Shown here in pieces: positions 34,901 to 47,203 of a DNA stretch of 64,000 bases. The position numbers and the translations under genes were made by a program. The notes beneath the pieces are model-generated. The model was not told where the DNA came from. It worked only from the letters and a program-made list of their open reading frames with translations, and did not search any database. The stretch's first letter is position 1; each line of letters begins with the position of its first letter. Origin of the DNA: Setophaga petechia (lineage: Eukaryota > Chordata > Aves > Passeriformes > Parulidae); the NCBI GenBank assembly GCA_024362935.1, contig JANCRA010000028.1, positions 5,368,501-5,432,500 of the forward strand. Reading direction: 5' to 3'.

Positions 34901-35232
34901 CATGACATCGTGTGGGGGCAGCTCTTCTTCTGGCGGCAGGTGTCTCCAGGTTGGTGTGGGCCTCAAGCACGCTGGGCTGGAGGAGGTGGCCGTGTCCTGC
35001 CGTGCCGCTGTCCCGCCAAGGGCAGCTCTGAGCACTCGCAGCCTGGCCCGGCTTCTGCGGGCACTGCCGGGCGCGGCCGGGCAGGAGCCTCGTGCCAGTG
35101 AGCGGCGCTTTCTGCCTTCTCTCCCCAGAGTGCCAGCACCTGATCACCTGGTGTTTGGGCAAGCACCCCCTGGAGCGGGCCAATCTGGAGGACATCTGGC
35201 GCCACCCTTGGGTGTGGGGCGGGCACCTTTGA
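31969..35232 (+). CDS. PIM-like Ser/Thr kinase, copy 7 (Gly504 subtype)
   Basis: Exons are 31969-32971, 33113-33334, 33440-33543, 33635-33685, 34006-34372, 34773-34949 and 35129-35232, giving 675 residues. Exon 1 is of the copy 5 type except for Arg in place of Lys in PRQPPT, also found in copy 8. The kinase is Gly504 with Pro557 and Asp580. The C-terminus is Gly673-His674-Leu, a combination found only here. Intron 3 has a private GGGCGGTGCTGG variant. Confidence 0.85.
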
Positions 35233-35295
35233 TGCCCGGCTGGAGCCCCTGCAGCACCCAGTCACCGAGTCCCACGCAGGACCGAGGGCCGGAAA

Positions 35296-35301
35296 AATAA
35301 A
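35296..35301 (+). terminator. Poly(A) signal, copy 7
   Basis: AATAAA at the standard distance after the TGA. Confidence 0.8.
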
Positions 35302-36981
35302 CCAGCCACCAACCCATTGCGGGCTGTCACGACTGGTCCTTGTTAGCAACTGCAGCTAAAGAAACCTCTTGGCAAAAGGGGAAATCAGAGTGTTCCCTCC
35401 TGCCTTGGCCAAGGTTTTGATGCCTCTCCTCCGTGTAGGTGGTTTTGTGTCTTCAAGCTCAGGCTGGAGTACTGCTAGGAGTGGCTTTAGCAAGGCGAGA
35501 AATGCAACAGTGAACCAACAGCTGCCCTTTCCAACTGACAAAGCAACTTGGGTTCACCTGAAGTGCCGCAAGAGCCCATGTGTGCGTTCCAAGGGCCACC
35601 GGGTGGCAGGAACAGAGACCTCGCTCCTCTCCAAAGCTGTAGAACAATTAGCAGTGGCAAAATGTGATTTTGGGTTAAGCCTTGACAAAATTGTTCCTCG
35701 TTGGTCCCCAGAAATGGGAAGCTGGGCTGGGCCTTTGACCTGCTGGGACTGCAGCGTCGTCGGTCATAGGCATGGAGCCCATGGGAAATGTTGAGGTGCT
35801 GGAGTCATTCCCATCATGCTGGGATCATTGTACCACCCCACACCACCCCACCACCCCCCCCAAAAAGAAAAAATCATGGTTTGCCCTGAAATGGCGGCTC
35901 CTCCTCACCCTGTTGGTCATTATGAGGGGACATTGGGCTCTGGCTGGGGGTGGAAATGCTCCCAAAGGGCCTTGAACTCCTGCGGGAATTGGGCCAGCAA
36001 GGAGGTGGCACTGACCCTTTCAGGGAATTGTGGGGAAAGAGAAGGTCTCCTCTGGGCCTCCTTTTGTCCAGGATGACAGAAACTGTGCTTGGAATGACCG
36101 CCTTTGTTTGTATTTACAGAACCTGAGACGCACAGTGAGTGCTTCTGGAGAGGAGGGAGGTGTGTGGGGTGTGCAGCCAACAAATAACGATGGTTAATAA
36201 TGGTTTTGTTGACCAACACTGTAAAGGCCATTGCCATGGGCCTCATGGAGCTCATGGGCTCAGCAGCCACAGTCCCTGTGGAGATCAAGTCTGCCAGGCT
36301 CTCTGTGGGTGTCTGACACTCAGCTCAGCCCTCCGCGGCTCTGTAGCCCCGCCAGGGCCAGCAGGGTCCCGATGCCCAAAGGCACACAAAGCATCCTCCC
36401 AGCACAGGCTGAGCCACTCAGGGTGGCAGAATCCTGTGGCAATTCAGCTCTCTGAGCATCCTCTCTGCTTTTAGACGGTCCCAGTGCCCTTGTCCCACAG
36501 ACATTGGCTCTGCCAAGTACCACTGCCTTCTCTAGGTGCTGACGGGCGTCAAACAGTGGAGGCACTGTGCTGTGAGGGACAGTGATCTTTTATTTGGGGT
36601 GGCTGGGGATAAGCTGGACCAGAATAAATAGCCATGAGATGTGGCTTTGGATGGGATTCATCCCGATACGTCCCAGTGGGATCCCCTTCAAACATGTAGC
36701 CAAGGTCCTGAAAGCCCAAGGAGGTCCATGCTGGCTCAGGGCTCTCCAGCTGTATGTGACTTGAAAGGAAGGCTTTGGAACTATCCAGGAAACTCCATCC
36801 TTTCAATCAAACCATGATAGCAGGAAAAATGAAGGGAAGGTCATCGTGGGCACTACTGGGAAGTGATGGAAAGACACAACAGCCAGCCATGGGGGGAGGC
36901 GGGGCCATGATGGCACACAGGGGAGGAGCCCTGCGGTGGGGCAGGTCTGTGGTGTCACACACTGTCCTGGCCACAGCACTG
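35302..36981. other. Spacer between copies 7 and 8
   Basis: No gene recognised. The cassette is at 36120-36628. It has AAAAAGAAAAAATC in the A-rich tract in place of AAAAATAAAAAATC in the others, and a GTGATC variant just after it. Confidence 0.8.
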
Positions 36982-37011
36982 TGACATCATTGTGCCTATA
37001 TGCCTATATAA
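36982..37011 (+). promoter_or_regulatory. Core promoter, copy 8
   Basis: CRE-like TGACATCA at 36982-36989 and TATATAA at 37005-37011, preceded by GCCACAGC. Confidence 0.7.
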
Positions 37012-37047
37012 TCCGGGCCAGCCCCCGCAGCTGCCAGTGCAGTTGCG

Positions 37048-40000
37048 ATGGTGCGTGCCGGAGCCATGGGTGACGGTTACGCACCTTTGACTGCGCTTGT
37101 CCTGCTGCTGGCCGTCGTGGCTGTCTGCTGGGCCCTTGGCCTCTGGCAGCCATGGAGGCGGCAGGCAAGGACACCCAAGAGGCGCAAGCGCCCCGGGGTC
37201 CGGCCCAGAGGCTCACGCAGGAACCGGGGAGCCCCTGCGGCTCCCAGGCCCTGCAGGCCTTGGGCTACCCCTCGCAAGCGGCCAGGTGCTCCCGCCAGCA
37301 CCCTGGGCAGCTCCTGCAGCTGCGGCCCCTGCGTGGCAGTGGGCCGAGAGCTGCAGGAACTGATGCAGCTGCTCTGGGCTGGCAGTGGGACATCTGAGCC
37401 GCTCTACTCTGGGATGTGGCGGGCCCTGTGGAAAGAGCTGCGGGAGCTGGTGAGGCGAGGCCACCTGCCCTGCTGTGGCTCGTCCCGCTCCCCCAGGCGC
37501 CGCCATCCCATGAGGAGGCAGCTCCCAGGAAGAGTCTCCGTCCCTGGGAGGGCCTCGAGCCTTGCAAGGATGGCACGGCAGACGACACCCGCCATCCTTG
37601 CAAGAAGCTCAGGCTGTCAGAGATCCTCCATCCTGCCAGGAGCCTCGGCTACCTCTGACAGCCTCCATCCTCCAGAGAGGCTCAGTGAGACCTGTCAGCC
37701 TGCAGCAAGTGCAGAGCCCGCGGACAGGTCTCCCGGCTCCCTTGGACCCCTGGACTTGGACAACACGGGCGCAACCCTGAGCGTTGTCGTGGCCAGGGAA
37801 AGCCCGCGAGTCCAAGTGGGAGCCCAGCCCGATGCAGGGGAGCCATCTCAGGAGCAGGTGGCTCGGGAGCAGCAAGCGTCCTGCAGCCGGCACTTGTCGG
37901 CCCACAGCTGCCAGGACGCTGTGCCGGCTGTGCCAGCGGGCTGCAGCCCGTGCCGGGTGGAGGAGACGAGCCTCGAGACACCTGGGCACCTCCATCTCGA
38001 GGAAGCTGCTCCGAGACAGCCACCGACTCCCAAGGAGGCCCTAATAGAAGGTGAGATCTTCTGAGGAGCTGTCTGCAGCTCCCCTGGGGCTCTTCAGGGC
38101 CATTGCCAGGCCAGGCCCTCTGAGAGCAGCCTAGTCCCTGGCTGTTCTCAGTGCCTCTGATGGCTTCAAAAATCCCCTGCGTGGTTTGCAGCTGCTCCTG
38201 GGACCCCCCTGCGCGACAGCTCGGGCTGCAGCCCCGGCCGCGCACAAGAGCAGAGCGCAGGCCACGAGGCCGGGGCCAGCGCCGGTGCCGCCGTGCCCCC
38301 CTGCAGCGGGGCTCCTGCAGCCGCCTGTGCGCGCTGCCCGGGCCCGGCCGTGCCGCTCGCCAGCCCCTCGGCTGCAGGGCGGTGGCCGCTGCCCGGCGCG
38401 CGGCAGGGAGCAGGTGAGAGCAGCGCGGCCCGCGGGGGCCGGCCCCTGCCCTGGCGGGTACTGGGCGGGGGGGGTTCCTGGGCGCAGCGCTGACGCCTCG
38501 CTCTCGGCCTTTTGCAGGGCAAAAGAAGGAGCTGCAGGAGCTCTACCAGCTGGGCCCGCAGCTGGGCAGGGGCGGCTTCGGCACCGTTTTCGCGGGCAGC
38601 CGCCTGGCGGACGGTAGCCCGGTAAGTGGGCGGCACTGGCGGGCGCGGGCGGAGGCTCCGGGCCGGGGCTGGGCGGGGCTGGAGCTCAGCCCCCTGTGTC
38701 CGTGCCTTGCAGGTGGCTCTCAAGCGCGTGGCCCGGGAGAGCGTCCTGCGTTGGGACGAGCGCGTGAGTGAGCGGGGCCAGCGGGCCGGGGCGGGCCGGG
38801 GCGGGCAGGGATAAGGCCGGGGAGGGCCCCGAGGGAGGGCGCCGAGGCACGGCGGGGGCGGCGGGCGTGGGCTCAGCGCGCGAGGCGGAGCGCGGCGGGC
38901 CCGCGGATGCCGAACGCCGGGGCCGGCTCCAGGCGGGGGGACAGCTGCCAAGCGTGCCCTGGGCGGGAGGGATCCCGAGCAGCACGGAGGCTGCCCGAGG
39001 GGACACCGGGGCATGCCGGGCAGGGGGCAGTGGAGGCACAGGGCAGCACCAGGCCTGGCGCAGGCAATGTCTCGTCCTCGCAGCCCGACGGCACCCGTGT
39101 TCCGCTGGAGATCGTGCTCATGGAGAAGGTGGGCTCCGGCTGCCGCAGCATCATCCAGCTCCTGGACTGGTTCGAGCTGCCTGACAGCTTCGTGCTGGTC
39201 CTGGAGCGTCCGGAGCGGTCGCGGGATCTGCTGGAGCTGCTGCGGGAGCAGCAGTTCCTGAGCGAGGAGGCGGCGCGCTGGCTTTTCTGCCAGGTGCTGG
39301 AGGCCGTGTGGCACTGCACCGCCTGCGGCGTCTGGCACGGCGACATCAAGGCGGAGAACCTCCTCGTGGACCCGGACACTGGCAGCCTGAAGCTCATCGA
39401 CTTCGGTTGTGGCACCTTCTTCCACGGCCACACCTGCAGGGATGTTGCCGGTGAGCCCGCGGCCCGGGCCCTGCTGCCTCTGCCAGGCACTGCACCGTGC
39501 CATTCCCTCCTGGGCTGTGGGTGCGGCATTCAGCCGGCTGCCGGCTGCCCTGTGCCCCGGGGCAGGTGCTGTGCCCCAGGAGCCGGCTGCTGGCCTTGCC
39601 GACAGAGGGGGGCTGCAAAAGCCAGGCCCCGGCCCCTCGGCTTGGCAGGCCTGCTTGGGCTTGTGCCGCTCTTCTGGCCTTCTCTGCCTTGCAGAGCGCT
39701 TTCCTGGCTTTGGCCAATTGCCTGCGGGTGCCGGGTGGCCTTGGGGGAAGTTGTGGCCGCAGGTGCGGGCCCTGCCTCTGGCAGGAGGCCGGCGCCAGGC
39801 TCTGGAAGGCAGCAGCCTGCGCCCGACCAGCGCCGCCTGTCTCCCCTAGGAACACGGATGTACTGCTCGCCCGAGTGGATCCGCCTGGGCTCCTACCGCA
39901 AGGAGCCGGCGACCATCTGGTCCCTGGGCGTGCTGCTCTATGTCATGGTCTGCGGGTGCTTCCCCTTCCGGGACGACCATGACATCGTGTGGGGGCAGCT

Positions 40001-40309
40001 CTTCTTCTGGCGGCAGGTGTCTCCAGGTTGGTGTGGGCCTCAAGCACGCTGGGCTGGAGGAGGTGGCCGTGTCCTGCCGTGCCGCTGTCCCGCCAAGGGC
40101 AGCTCTGAGCACTCGCAGCCTGGCCCGGCTTCTGCGGGCACTGCCGGGCGCGGCCGGGCAGGAGCCTCGTGCCAGTGAGCGGCGCTTTCTGCCTTCTCTC
40201 CCCAGAGTGCCAGCACCTGATCACCTGGTGTTTGGGCAAGCACCCCCTGGAGCGGGCCAATCTGGAGGACATCTGGCGCCACCCTTGGGTGTGGGGCTGG
40301 CGCCTTTGA
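37048..40309 (+). CDS. PIM-like Ser/Thr kinase, copy 8 (mosaic of two subtypes)
   Basis: Exons are 37048-38050, 38192-38413, 38518-38621, 38713-38763, 39084-39450, 39850-40026 and 40206-40309, giving 675 residues. Exon 1 is the SVPGR/DNTGATL/SPRVQ/PRQPPT type of copies 5 and 7, with private changes: Arg41 and Pro43 (QARTPKRRK) and RPWATP in place of RPRATP. The kinase exons are Glu504 with the 399-base intron 5 of copies 1, 2, 9, 10 and 12. Exon 4 keeps the TGCGTTGGG codon variant of copies 4, 6 and 7, so the switch point lies after exon 4. Confidence 0.85.
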
Positions 40310-40372
40310 TGCCCGGCTGGAGCCCCTGCAGCACCCAGTCACCGAGTCCCACGCAGGACCGAGGGCCGGAAA

Positions 40373-40378
40373 AATAAA
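40373..40378 (+). terminator. Poly(A) signal, copy 8
   Basis: AATAAA at the standard distance after the TGA. Confidence 0.8.
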
Positions 40379-42052
40379 CCAGCCACCAACCCATTGCGGG
40401 CTGTCACGACTGGTCCTTGTTAGCAACTGCGGCTAAAGAAACCTCTTGGCAAAAGGGGAAATCAGAGTGTTCCCTCCTGCCTTGGTCAAGGTTTTGATGC
40501 CTCTCCTCCATGTAGGTGGTTTTGTGTCTTCAAGCTCAGGCTGGAGTACTGCTAGGAGTGGCTTTAGCAAGGCGAGAAATGCAACAACAGCTTCCCTTTC
40601 CAACTGACAAAGCAACTTGGGTTCACCTGAAGTGCCACAAGGGCCCGTGTGTGCGTTCCAAGGGCCACCGGGTGGCAGGAACAGAGACCTTGCTCCTCTC
40701 CAAAGCTGTAGAACAATTAGCAGTGGCAAAATGTGATTTTGGGTTAAGCACTGACAAAATTGTTCCTCATTCGTCCCCAGAAATGGGAAGCTGGGCTGGG
40801 CCTTTGACCTGCTGGGACTGCAGCGTTGTCGGTCATAGGCATGGAGCCCACGGGAAATGCTGAGGTTCTGGAGTCATTCCCATCATGCTGGGATCATTGT
40901 ACCACCCCACCCCACCCCACCATCCCCCCCCCAAAAATAAAAAATCACGGTTTGCCCTGAAATGGCGGCTCCTCCTCACCCTGTTGGTCATTATGAGGGG
41001 ACATTGGGCTCTGGCTGGGGGTGGAAATGCTCCCAAAGGGCCTTGAACTCCTGCGGGAATTGGTCCAGCAAGGAGGTGGCACTGAGCCTTTCAGGGAATT
41101 GTGGGGAAAGAGAAGGTCCCCTCTGAGCCTCCTTTTGTCCAGGATGACAGAAACTGTGCTTGGAATGACCGCCTTTGTTTGTATTTACAGAACCTGAGAC
41201 GCACAGTGAGTGCTTCTGGGGAGGAGGGAGGTGTGTGGGGTATGCAGCCAACAAATAACGATGGTTAGTAATGGTTTTGTTGACCAACAGTGTAAAGGCC
41301 ATTGCCATGGGCCTCATGGAGCTCATGGGCTCAGCAGCCACAGTCCCTGTGGAGATCAAGTCTGCCAGGCTCTCTGTGGGTGTCTGACACTCAGCTCAGC
41401 CCTCCGCGGCTCTGTAGCCCCGCCAGGGCCAGCAGGGTCCCGATGCCCAAAGGCACACAAAGCATCCTCCCAGCACAGGCTGAGCCACTCAGGGTGGCAG
41501 AATCCTGTGGCAATTCAGCTCTCTGAGCATCCTCTCTGCTTTTAGACGGTCCCAGTGCCCTTGTCCCACAGACATTGGCTCTGCCAAGTACCACTGCCTT
41601 CTCTAGGTGCTGACGGGCATCAAACAGTGGAGGCACTGTGCTGTGAGGGACAGCGATCTTTTATTTGGGGTGGCTGGGGACAAGCTGGACCAGAATAAAT
41701 AGCCATGAGATGTGGCTTTGGATGGGATTCATCCCGATATGTCCCAGTGGGATCCCCTTCAAACATGTAGCCAAGGTCCTGAAAGCCCAAGGAGGTCCAT
41801 GCTGGCTCAGGGCTCTCCAGCTGTATGTGACTTGAAAGGAAGGCTTTGGAACTATCCAGGAAACTCCATCCTTTCAATCAAACCATGATAGCAGGAAAAA
41901 TGAAGGGAAGGTCATCGTGGGCACTACTGGGAAGTGATGGAAAGACACAACAGCCAGCCATGGGGGGAGGCGGGGCCATGATGGCACACAGGGGAGGAGC
42001 CCTGCGGTGGGGCAGGTCTGTGGTGTCACACACTGTCCTGGCCACAGCACTG
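40379..42052. other. Spacer between copies 8 and 9, with 8-base deletion
   Basis: No gene recognised. At about 40582-40590 the sequence reads GCAACAACAGCTTCCC where other units have GCAACAGTGAACCAACAGCTTCCC. The 8 missing bases lie between short CAACAG repeats, which points to slippage or microhomology deletion and explains most of the short 5,071-base spacing. The cassette is at 41191-41699. Confidence 0.8.
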
Positions 42053-42082
42053 TGACATCATTGTGCCTATATGCCTATATAA
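42053..42082 (+). promoter_or_regulatory. Core promoter, copy 9
   Basis: CRE-like TGACATCA at 42053-42060 and TATATAA at 42076-42082, preceded by GCCACAGC. Confidence 0.7.
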
Positions 42083-42118
42083 TCCGGGCCAGCCCCCGCA
42101 GCTGCCAGTGCAGTTGCG

Positions 42119-45100
42119 ATGGTGCGTGCCGGAGCCATGGGTGACGGTTACGCACCTTTGACTGCGCTTGTCCTGCTGCTGGCCGTCGTGGCTGTCTGCT
42201 GGGCCCTTGGCCTCTGGCAGCCATGGAGGCGGCAAGCAGGGACAGCGAAGAGGCGCAAGCGCCCCGGGGTCCGGCCCAGAGGCTCACGCAGGAACCGGGG
42301 AGCCCCTGCGGCTCCCAGGCCCTGCAGGCCTCGGGCTACCCCTCGCAAGCGGCCAGGTGCTCCCGCCAGCACCCTGGGCAGCTCCTGCAGCTGCGGCCCC
42401 TGCGTGGCAGTGGCCCGAGAGCTGCAGGAACTGATGCAGCTGCTCTGGGCTGGCAGTGGGACATCTGAGCCGCTCTACTCTGGGATATGGCGGGCCCTGT
42501 GGAAAGAGCTGCGGGAGCTGGTGAGGCGAGGCCACCTGCCCTGCTGTGGCTCGTCCCACTCCCCCAGGCGCCGCCATCCCATGAGGAGGCAGCTCCCAGG
42601 AAGAGTCTCCATCCCTGGGAGGGCCTCGAGCCTTGCAAGGATGGCACGGCAGACGACACCCGCCATCCTTGCAAGAAGCTCAGGCTGTCAGAGATCCTCC
42701 GTCCTGCCAGGAGCCTCGGCTACCTCTGACAGCCTCCATCCTTCAGAGAGGCTCAGTGAGACCTGTCAGCCTGCAGCAAGTGCAGAGCCCGCGGACAGGT
42801 CTCCCGGCTCCCTTGGACCCCTGGACTTGGACAAGACGGGCACAACCCTGAGCGTTGTCGTGGCCAGGGAAAGCCCGGGAGTCCAAGTGGGAGCCCAGCC
42901 CGATGCAGGGGAGCCATCTCAGGAGCAGGTGGCTCGGGAGCAGCAAGCGTCCTGCAGCCGGCACTTGTCGGCCCACAGCTGCCAGGACGCTGTGCCGGCT
43001 GTGCCAGCGGGCTGCAGCCCGTGCCGGGTGGAGGAGACGAGCCTCGAGACACCTGGGCACCTCCATCTCGAGGAAGCTGCTCCGAAACAGCCACCGACTG
43101 CCAAGGAGGCCCTAATAGAAGGTGAGATCTTCTGAGGAGCTGTCTGCAGCTCCCCTGGGGCTCTTCAGGGCCATTGCCAGGCCAGGCCCTCTGAGAGCAG
43201 CCTAGTCCCTGGCTGTTCTCAGTGCCTCTGATGGCTTCAAAAATCCCCTGCGTGGTTTGCAGCTGCTCCTGGGACCCCCCTGCGCGACAGCTCGGGCTGC
43301 AGCCCCGGCCGCGCACAAGAGCAGAGCGCAGGCCACGAGGCCGGGGCCAGCGCCGGTGCCGCCGTGCCCCCCTGCAGCGGGGCTCCTGCAGCCGCCTGTG
43401 CGCGCTGCCCGGGCCCGGCCGTGCCGCTCGCCAGCCCCTCGGCTGCAGGGCGGTGGCCGCTGCCCGGCGCGCGGCAGGGAGCAGGTGAGAGCAGCGCGGC
43501 CCGCGGGGGCCGGCCCCTGCCCTGGCGGGCACTGGGCGGGGGGGGGGGGGTTCCTGGGCGCAGCGCTGACGCCTCGCTCTCGGCCTTTTGCAGGGCAAAA
43601 GAAGGAGCTGCAGGAGCTCTACCAGCTGGGCCCGCAGCTGGGCAGGGGCGGCTTCGGCACCGTTTTCGCGGGCAGCCGCCTGGCGGACGGTAGCCCGGTA
43701 AGTGGGCGGCACGGGCGGGCGCGGGCGGAGGCTCCGGGCCGGGGCTGGGCGGGGCTGGAGCTCAGCCCCCTGTGTCCGTGCCTTGCAGGTGGCTCTCAAG
43801 CGCGTGGCCCGGGAGAGCGTCCTGCGCTGGGACGAGCGCGTGAGTGAGCGGGGCCAGCGGGCCGGGGCGGGCCGGGGCGGGCAGGGATAAGGCCGGGGAG
43901 GGCCCCGAGGGAGGGCGCCGAGGCACGGCGGCGGCGGCGGGCGTGGGCTCAGCGCGCGAGGCGGAGCGCGGCGGGCCCGCGGATGCCGAACGCCGGGGCC
44001 GGCTCCAGGCGGGGGGACAGCTGCCAAGCGTGCCCTGGGCGGGAGGGATCCCGAGCAGCACGGAGGCTGCCCGAGGGGACACCGGGGCATGCCGGGCAGG
44101 GGGCAGTGGAGGCACAGGGCAGCACCAGGCCTGGCGCAGGCAATGTCTCGTCCTCGCAGCCCGACGGCACCCGTGTTCCGCTGGAGATCGTGCTCATGGA
44201 GAAGGTGGGCTCCGGCTGCCGCAGCATCATCCAGCTCCTGGACTGGTTCGAGCTGCCTGACAGCTTCGTGCTGGTCCTGGAGCGTCCGGAGCGGTCGCGG
44301 GATCTGCTGGAGCTGCTGCGGGAGCAGCAGTTCCTGAGCGAGGAGGCGGCGCGCTGGCTTTTCTGCCAGGTGCTGGAGGCCGTGTGGCACTGCACCGCCT
44401 GCGGCGTCTGGCACGGCGACATCAAGGCGGAGAACCTCCTCGTGGACCCGGACACTGGCAGCCTGAAGCTCATCGACTTCGGTTGCGGCACCTTCTTCCA
44501 CGGCCACACCTGCAGGGATGTTGCCGGTGAGCCCGCGGCCCGGGCCCTGCTGCCTCTGCCAGGCACTGCACCGTGCCATTCCCTCCTGGGCTGTGGGTGC
44601 GGCATTCAGCCGGCTGCCGGCTGCCCTGTGCCCCGGGGCAGGTGCTGTGCCCCAGGAGCCGGCTGCTGGCCTTGCCGACAGAGGGGGGCTGCAAAAGCCA
44701 GGCCCCGGCCCCTCGGCTTGGCAGGCCTGCTTGGGCTTGTGCCGCTCTTCTGGCCTTCTCTGCCTTGCAGAGCGGTTTCCTGGCTTTGGCCAATTGCCTG
44801 CAGGTGCCGGGTGGCCTTGGGGGAAGTTGTGGCCGCAGGTGCGGGCCCTGCCTCTGGCAGGAGGCCGGCGCCAGGCTCTGGAAGGCAGCAGCCTGCGCCC
44901 GACCAGCGCCGCCTGTCTCCCCTAGGAACACGGATGTACTGCTCGCCCGAGTGGATCCGCCTGGGCTCCTACCGCAAGGAGCCGGCGACCATCTGGTCCC
45001 TGGGCGTGCTGCTCTATGTCATGGTCTGCGGGTGCTTCCCCTTCCGGGACGACCATGACATCGTGTGGGGGCAGCTCTTCTTCTGGCGGCAGGTGTCTCC

Positions 45101-45385
45101 AGGTTGGTGTGGGCCTCAAGCACGCTGGGCTGGAGGAGGTGGCCGTGTCCTGCCGTGCCGCTGTCCCGCCAAGGGCAGCTCTGAGCACTCGCAGCCTGGC
45201 CCGGCTTCTGCGGGCACTGCCGGGCGCGGCCGGGCAGGAGCCTCGTGCCAGTGAGCGGCGCTTTCTGCCTTCTCTCCCCAGAGTGCCAGCACCTGATCAC
45301 CTGGTGTTTGGGCAAGCACCCCCTGGAGCGGGCCAATCTGGAGGACATCTGGCGCCACCCTTGGGTGTGGGGCTGGCGCCTTTGA
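42119..45385 (+). CDS. PIM-like Ser/Thr kinase, copy 9
   Basis: Exons are 42119-43121, 43263-43484, 43594-43697, 43789-43839, 44160-44526, 44926-45102 and 45282-45385, giving 675 residues. Exon 1 has VARELQ (other copies VGRELQ), SGIWRAL, SSHSP, SIPGR and SSVLPG. SSHSP and GIW are shared with copies 10 and 11. The kinase is Glu504, Arg426, Trp673, Arg674. The intron 2 poly-G run is 13 long. Intron 4 has GCGGCGGCGG where the others have GCGGGGGCGG. Confidence 0.85.
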
Positions 45386-45448
45386 TGCCCGGCTGGAGCC
45401 CCTGCAGCACCCAGTCACCGAGTCCCACGCAGGACCGAGGGCCGGAAA

Positions 45449-45454
45449 AATAAA
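45449..45454 (+). terminator. Poly(A) signal, copy 9
   Basis: AATAAA at the standard distance after the TGA. Confidence 0.8.
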
Positions 45455-47137
45455 CCAGCCACCAACCCATTGCGGGCTGTCACGACTGGTCCTTGTTAGC
45501 AACTGCGGCTAAAGAAACCTCTTGGCAAAAGGGGAAATCAGAGTGTTCCCTCCTGCCTTGGTCAAGGTTTTGATGCCTCTCCTCCATGTAGGTGGTTTTG
45601 TGTCTTCAAGCTCAGGCTGGAGTACTGCTAGGAGTGGCTTTAGCAAGGCGAGAAATGCAACAGTGAACCAACAGCTTCCCTTTCCAACTGACAAAGCAAC
45701 TTGGGTTCACCTGAAGTGCCGCAAGGGCCCGTGTGTGCATTCCAAGGGCCACCGGGTGGCAGGAACAGAGACCTTGCTCCTCTCCAAAGCTGTAGAATAA
45801 TTAGCAGTGGCAAAATGTGATTTTGGGTTAAGCCCTGACAAAATTGTTCCTCATTCGTCCCCAGAAATGGGAAGCTGGGCTGGGCCTTTGACCTGCTGGG
45901 ACTGCAGCGTTGTCAGTCATAGGCATGGAGCCCACGGGAAATGCTGAGGTGCTGGAGTCATTCCCATCATGCTGGGATCATTGTACCACCCCACCCCACC
46001 CCACCATCCCCCCCCCCAAAAATAAAAAATCATGGTTTGCCCTGAAATGGCGGCTCCTCCTCACCCTGTTGGTCATTATGAGGGGACATTGGGCTCTGGC
46101 AGGGGGTGGAAATGCTCCCAAAGGGCCTTGAACTCCTGCGGGAATTGGTCCAGCAAGGAGGTGGCACTGAGCCTTTCAGGGAATTGTGGGGAAAGAGAAG
46201 GTCCCCTCTGAGCCTCCTTTTGTCCAGGATGACAGAAACTGTGCTTGGAATGACCGCCTTTGTTTGTATTTACAGAACCTGAGACGCACAGTGAGTGCTT
46301 CTGGGGAGGAGGGAGGTGTGTGGGGTATGCAGCCAACAAATAACGATGGTTAGTAATGGTTTTGTTGACCAACAGTGTAAAGGCCATTGCCATGGGCCTC
46401 ATGGAGCTCATGGGCTCAGCAGCCACAGTCCCTGTGGAGATCAAGTCTGCCAGGCTCTCTGTGGGTGTCTGACACTCAGCTCAGCCCTCCGCGGCTCTGT
46501 AGCCTCGCCAGGGCCAGCAGGGTCCCGATGCCCAAAGGCACACAAAGCATCCTCCCAGCACAGGCTGAGCCACTCAGGGTGGCAGAATCCTGTGGCAATT
46601 CAGCTCTCTGAGCATCCTCTCTGCTTTTAGACGGTCCCAGTGCCCTTGTCCCACAGACATTGGCTCTGCCAAGTACCACTGCCTTCTCTAGGTGCTGACG
46701 GGCATCAAACAGTGGAGGCACTGTGCTGTGAGGGACAGCGATCTTTTATTTGGGGTGGCTGGGGACAAGCTGGACCAGAATAAATAGCCATGAGATGTGG
46801 CTTTGGATGGGATTCATCCCGATACGTCCCAGTGGGATCCCCTTCAAACATGTAGCCAAGGTCCTGAAAGCCCAAGGAGGTCCATGCTGGCTCAGGGCTC
46901 TCCAGCTGTATGTGACTTGAAAGGAAGGCTTTGGAACTATCCAGGAAACTCCATCCTTTCAATCAAACCATGATAGCAGGAAAAATGAAGGGAAGGTCAT
47001 CGTGGGCACTACTGGGAAGTGATGGAAAGACACAACAGCCAGCCATGGGGGGAGGCGGGGCCATGATGGCACACAGGGGAGGAGCCCTGCGGTGGGGCAG
47101 GTCTGTGGTGTCACACACTGTCCTGGCCACAGCACTG
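45455..47137. other. Spacer between copies 9 and 10
   Basis: No gene recognised. The cassette is at 46276-46784. A private C-to-A change (GTAGAATAATTAG near 45795) puts a stop in the 141-codon frame that is open in many other spacers, which argues against that frame being a gene. Confidence 0.8.
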
Positions 47138-47167
47138 TGACATCATTGTGCCTATATGCCTATATAA
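47138..47167 (+). promoter_or_regulatory. Core promoter, copy 10
   Basis: CRE-like TGACATCA at 47138-47145 and TATATAA at 47161-47167, preceded by GCCACAGC. Confidence 0.7.
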
Positions 47168-47203
47168 TCCGGGCCAGCCCCCGCAGCTGCCAGTGCAGTT
47201 GCG

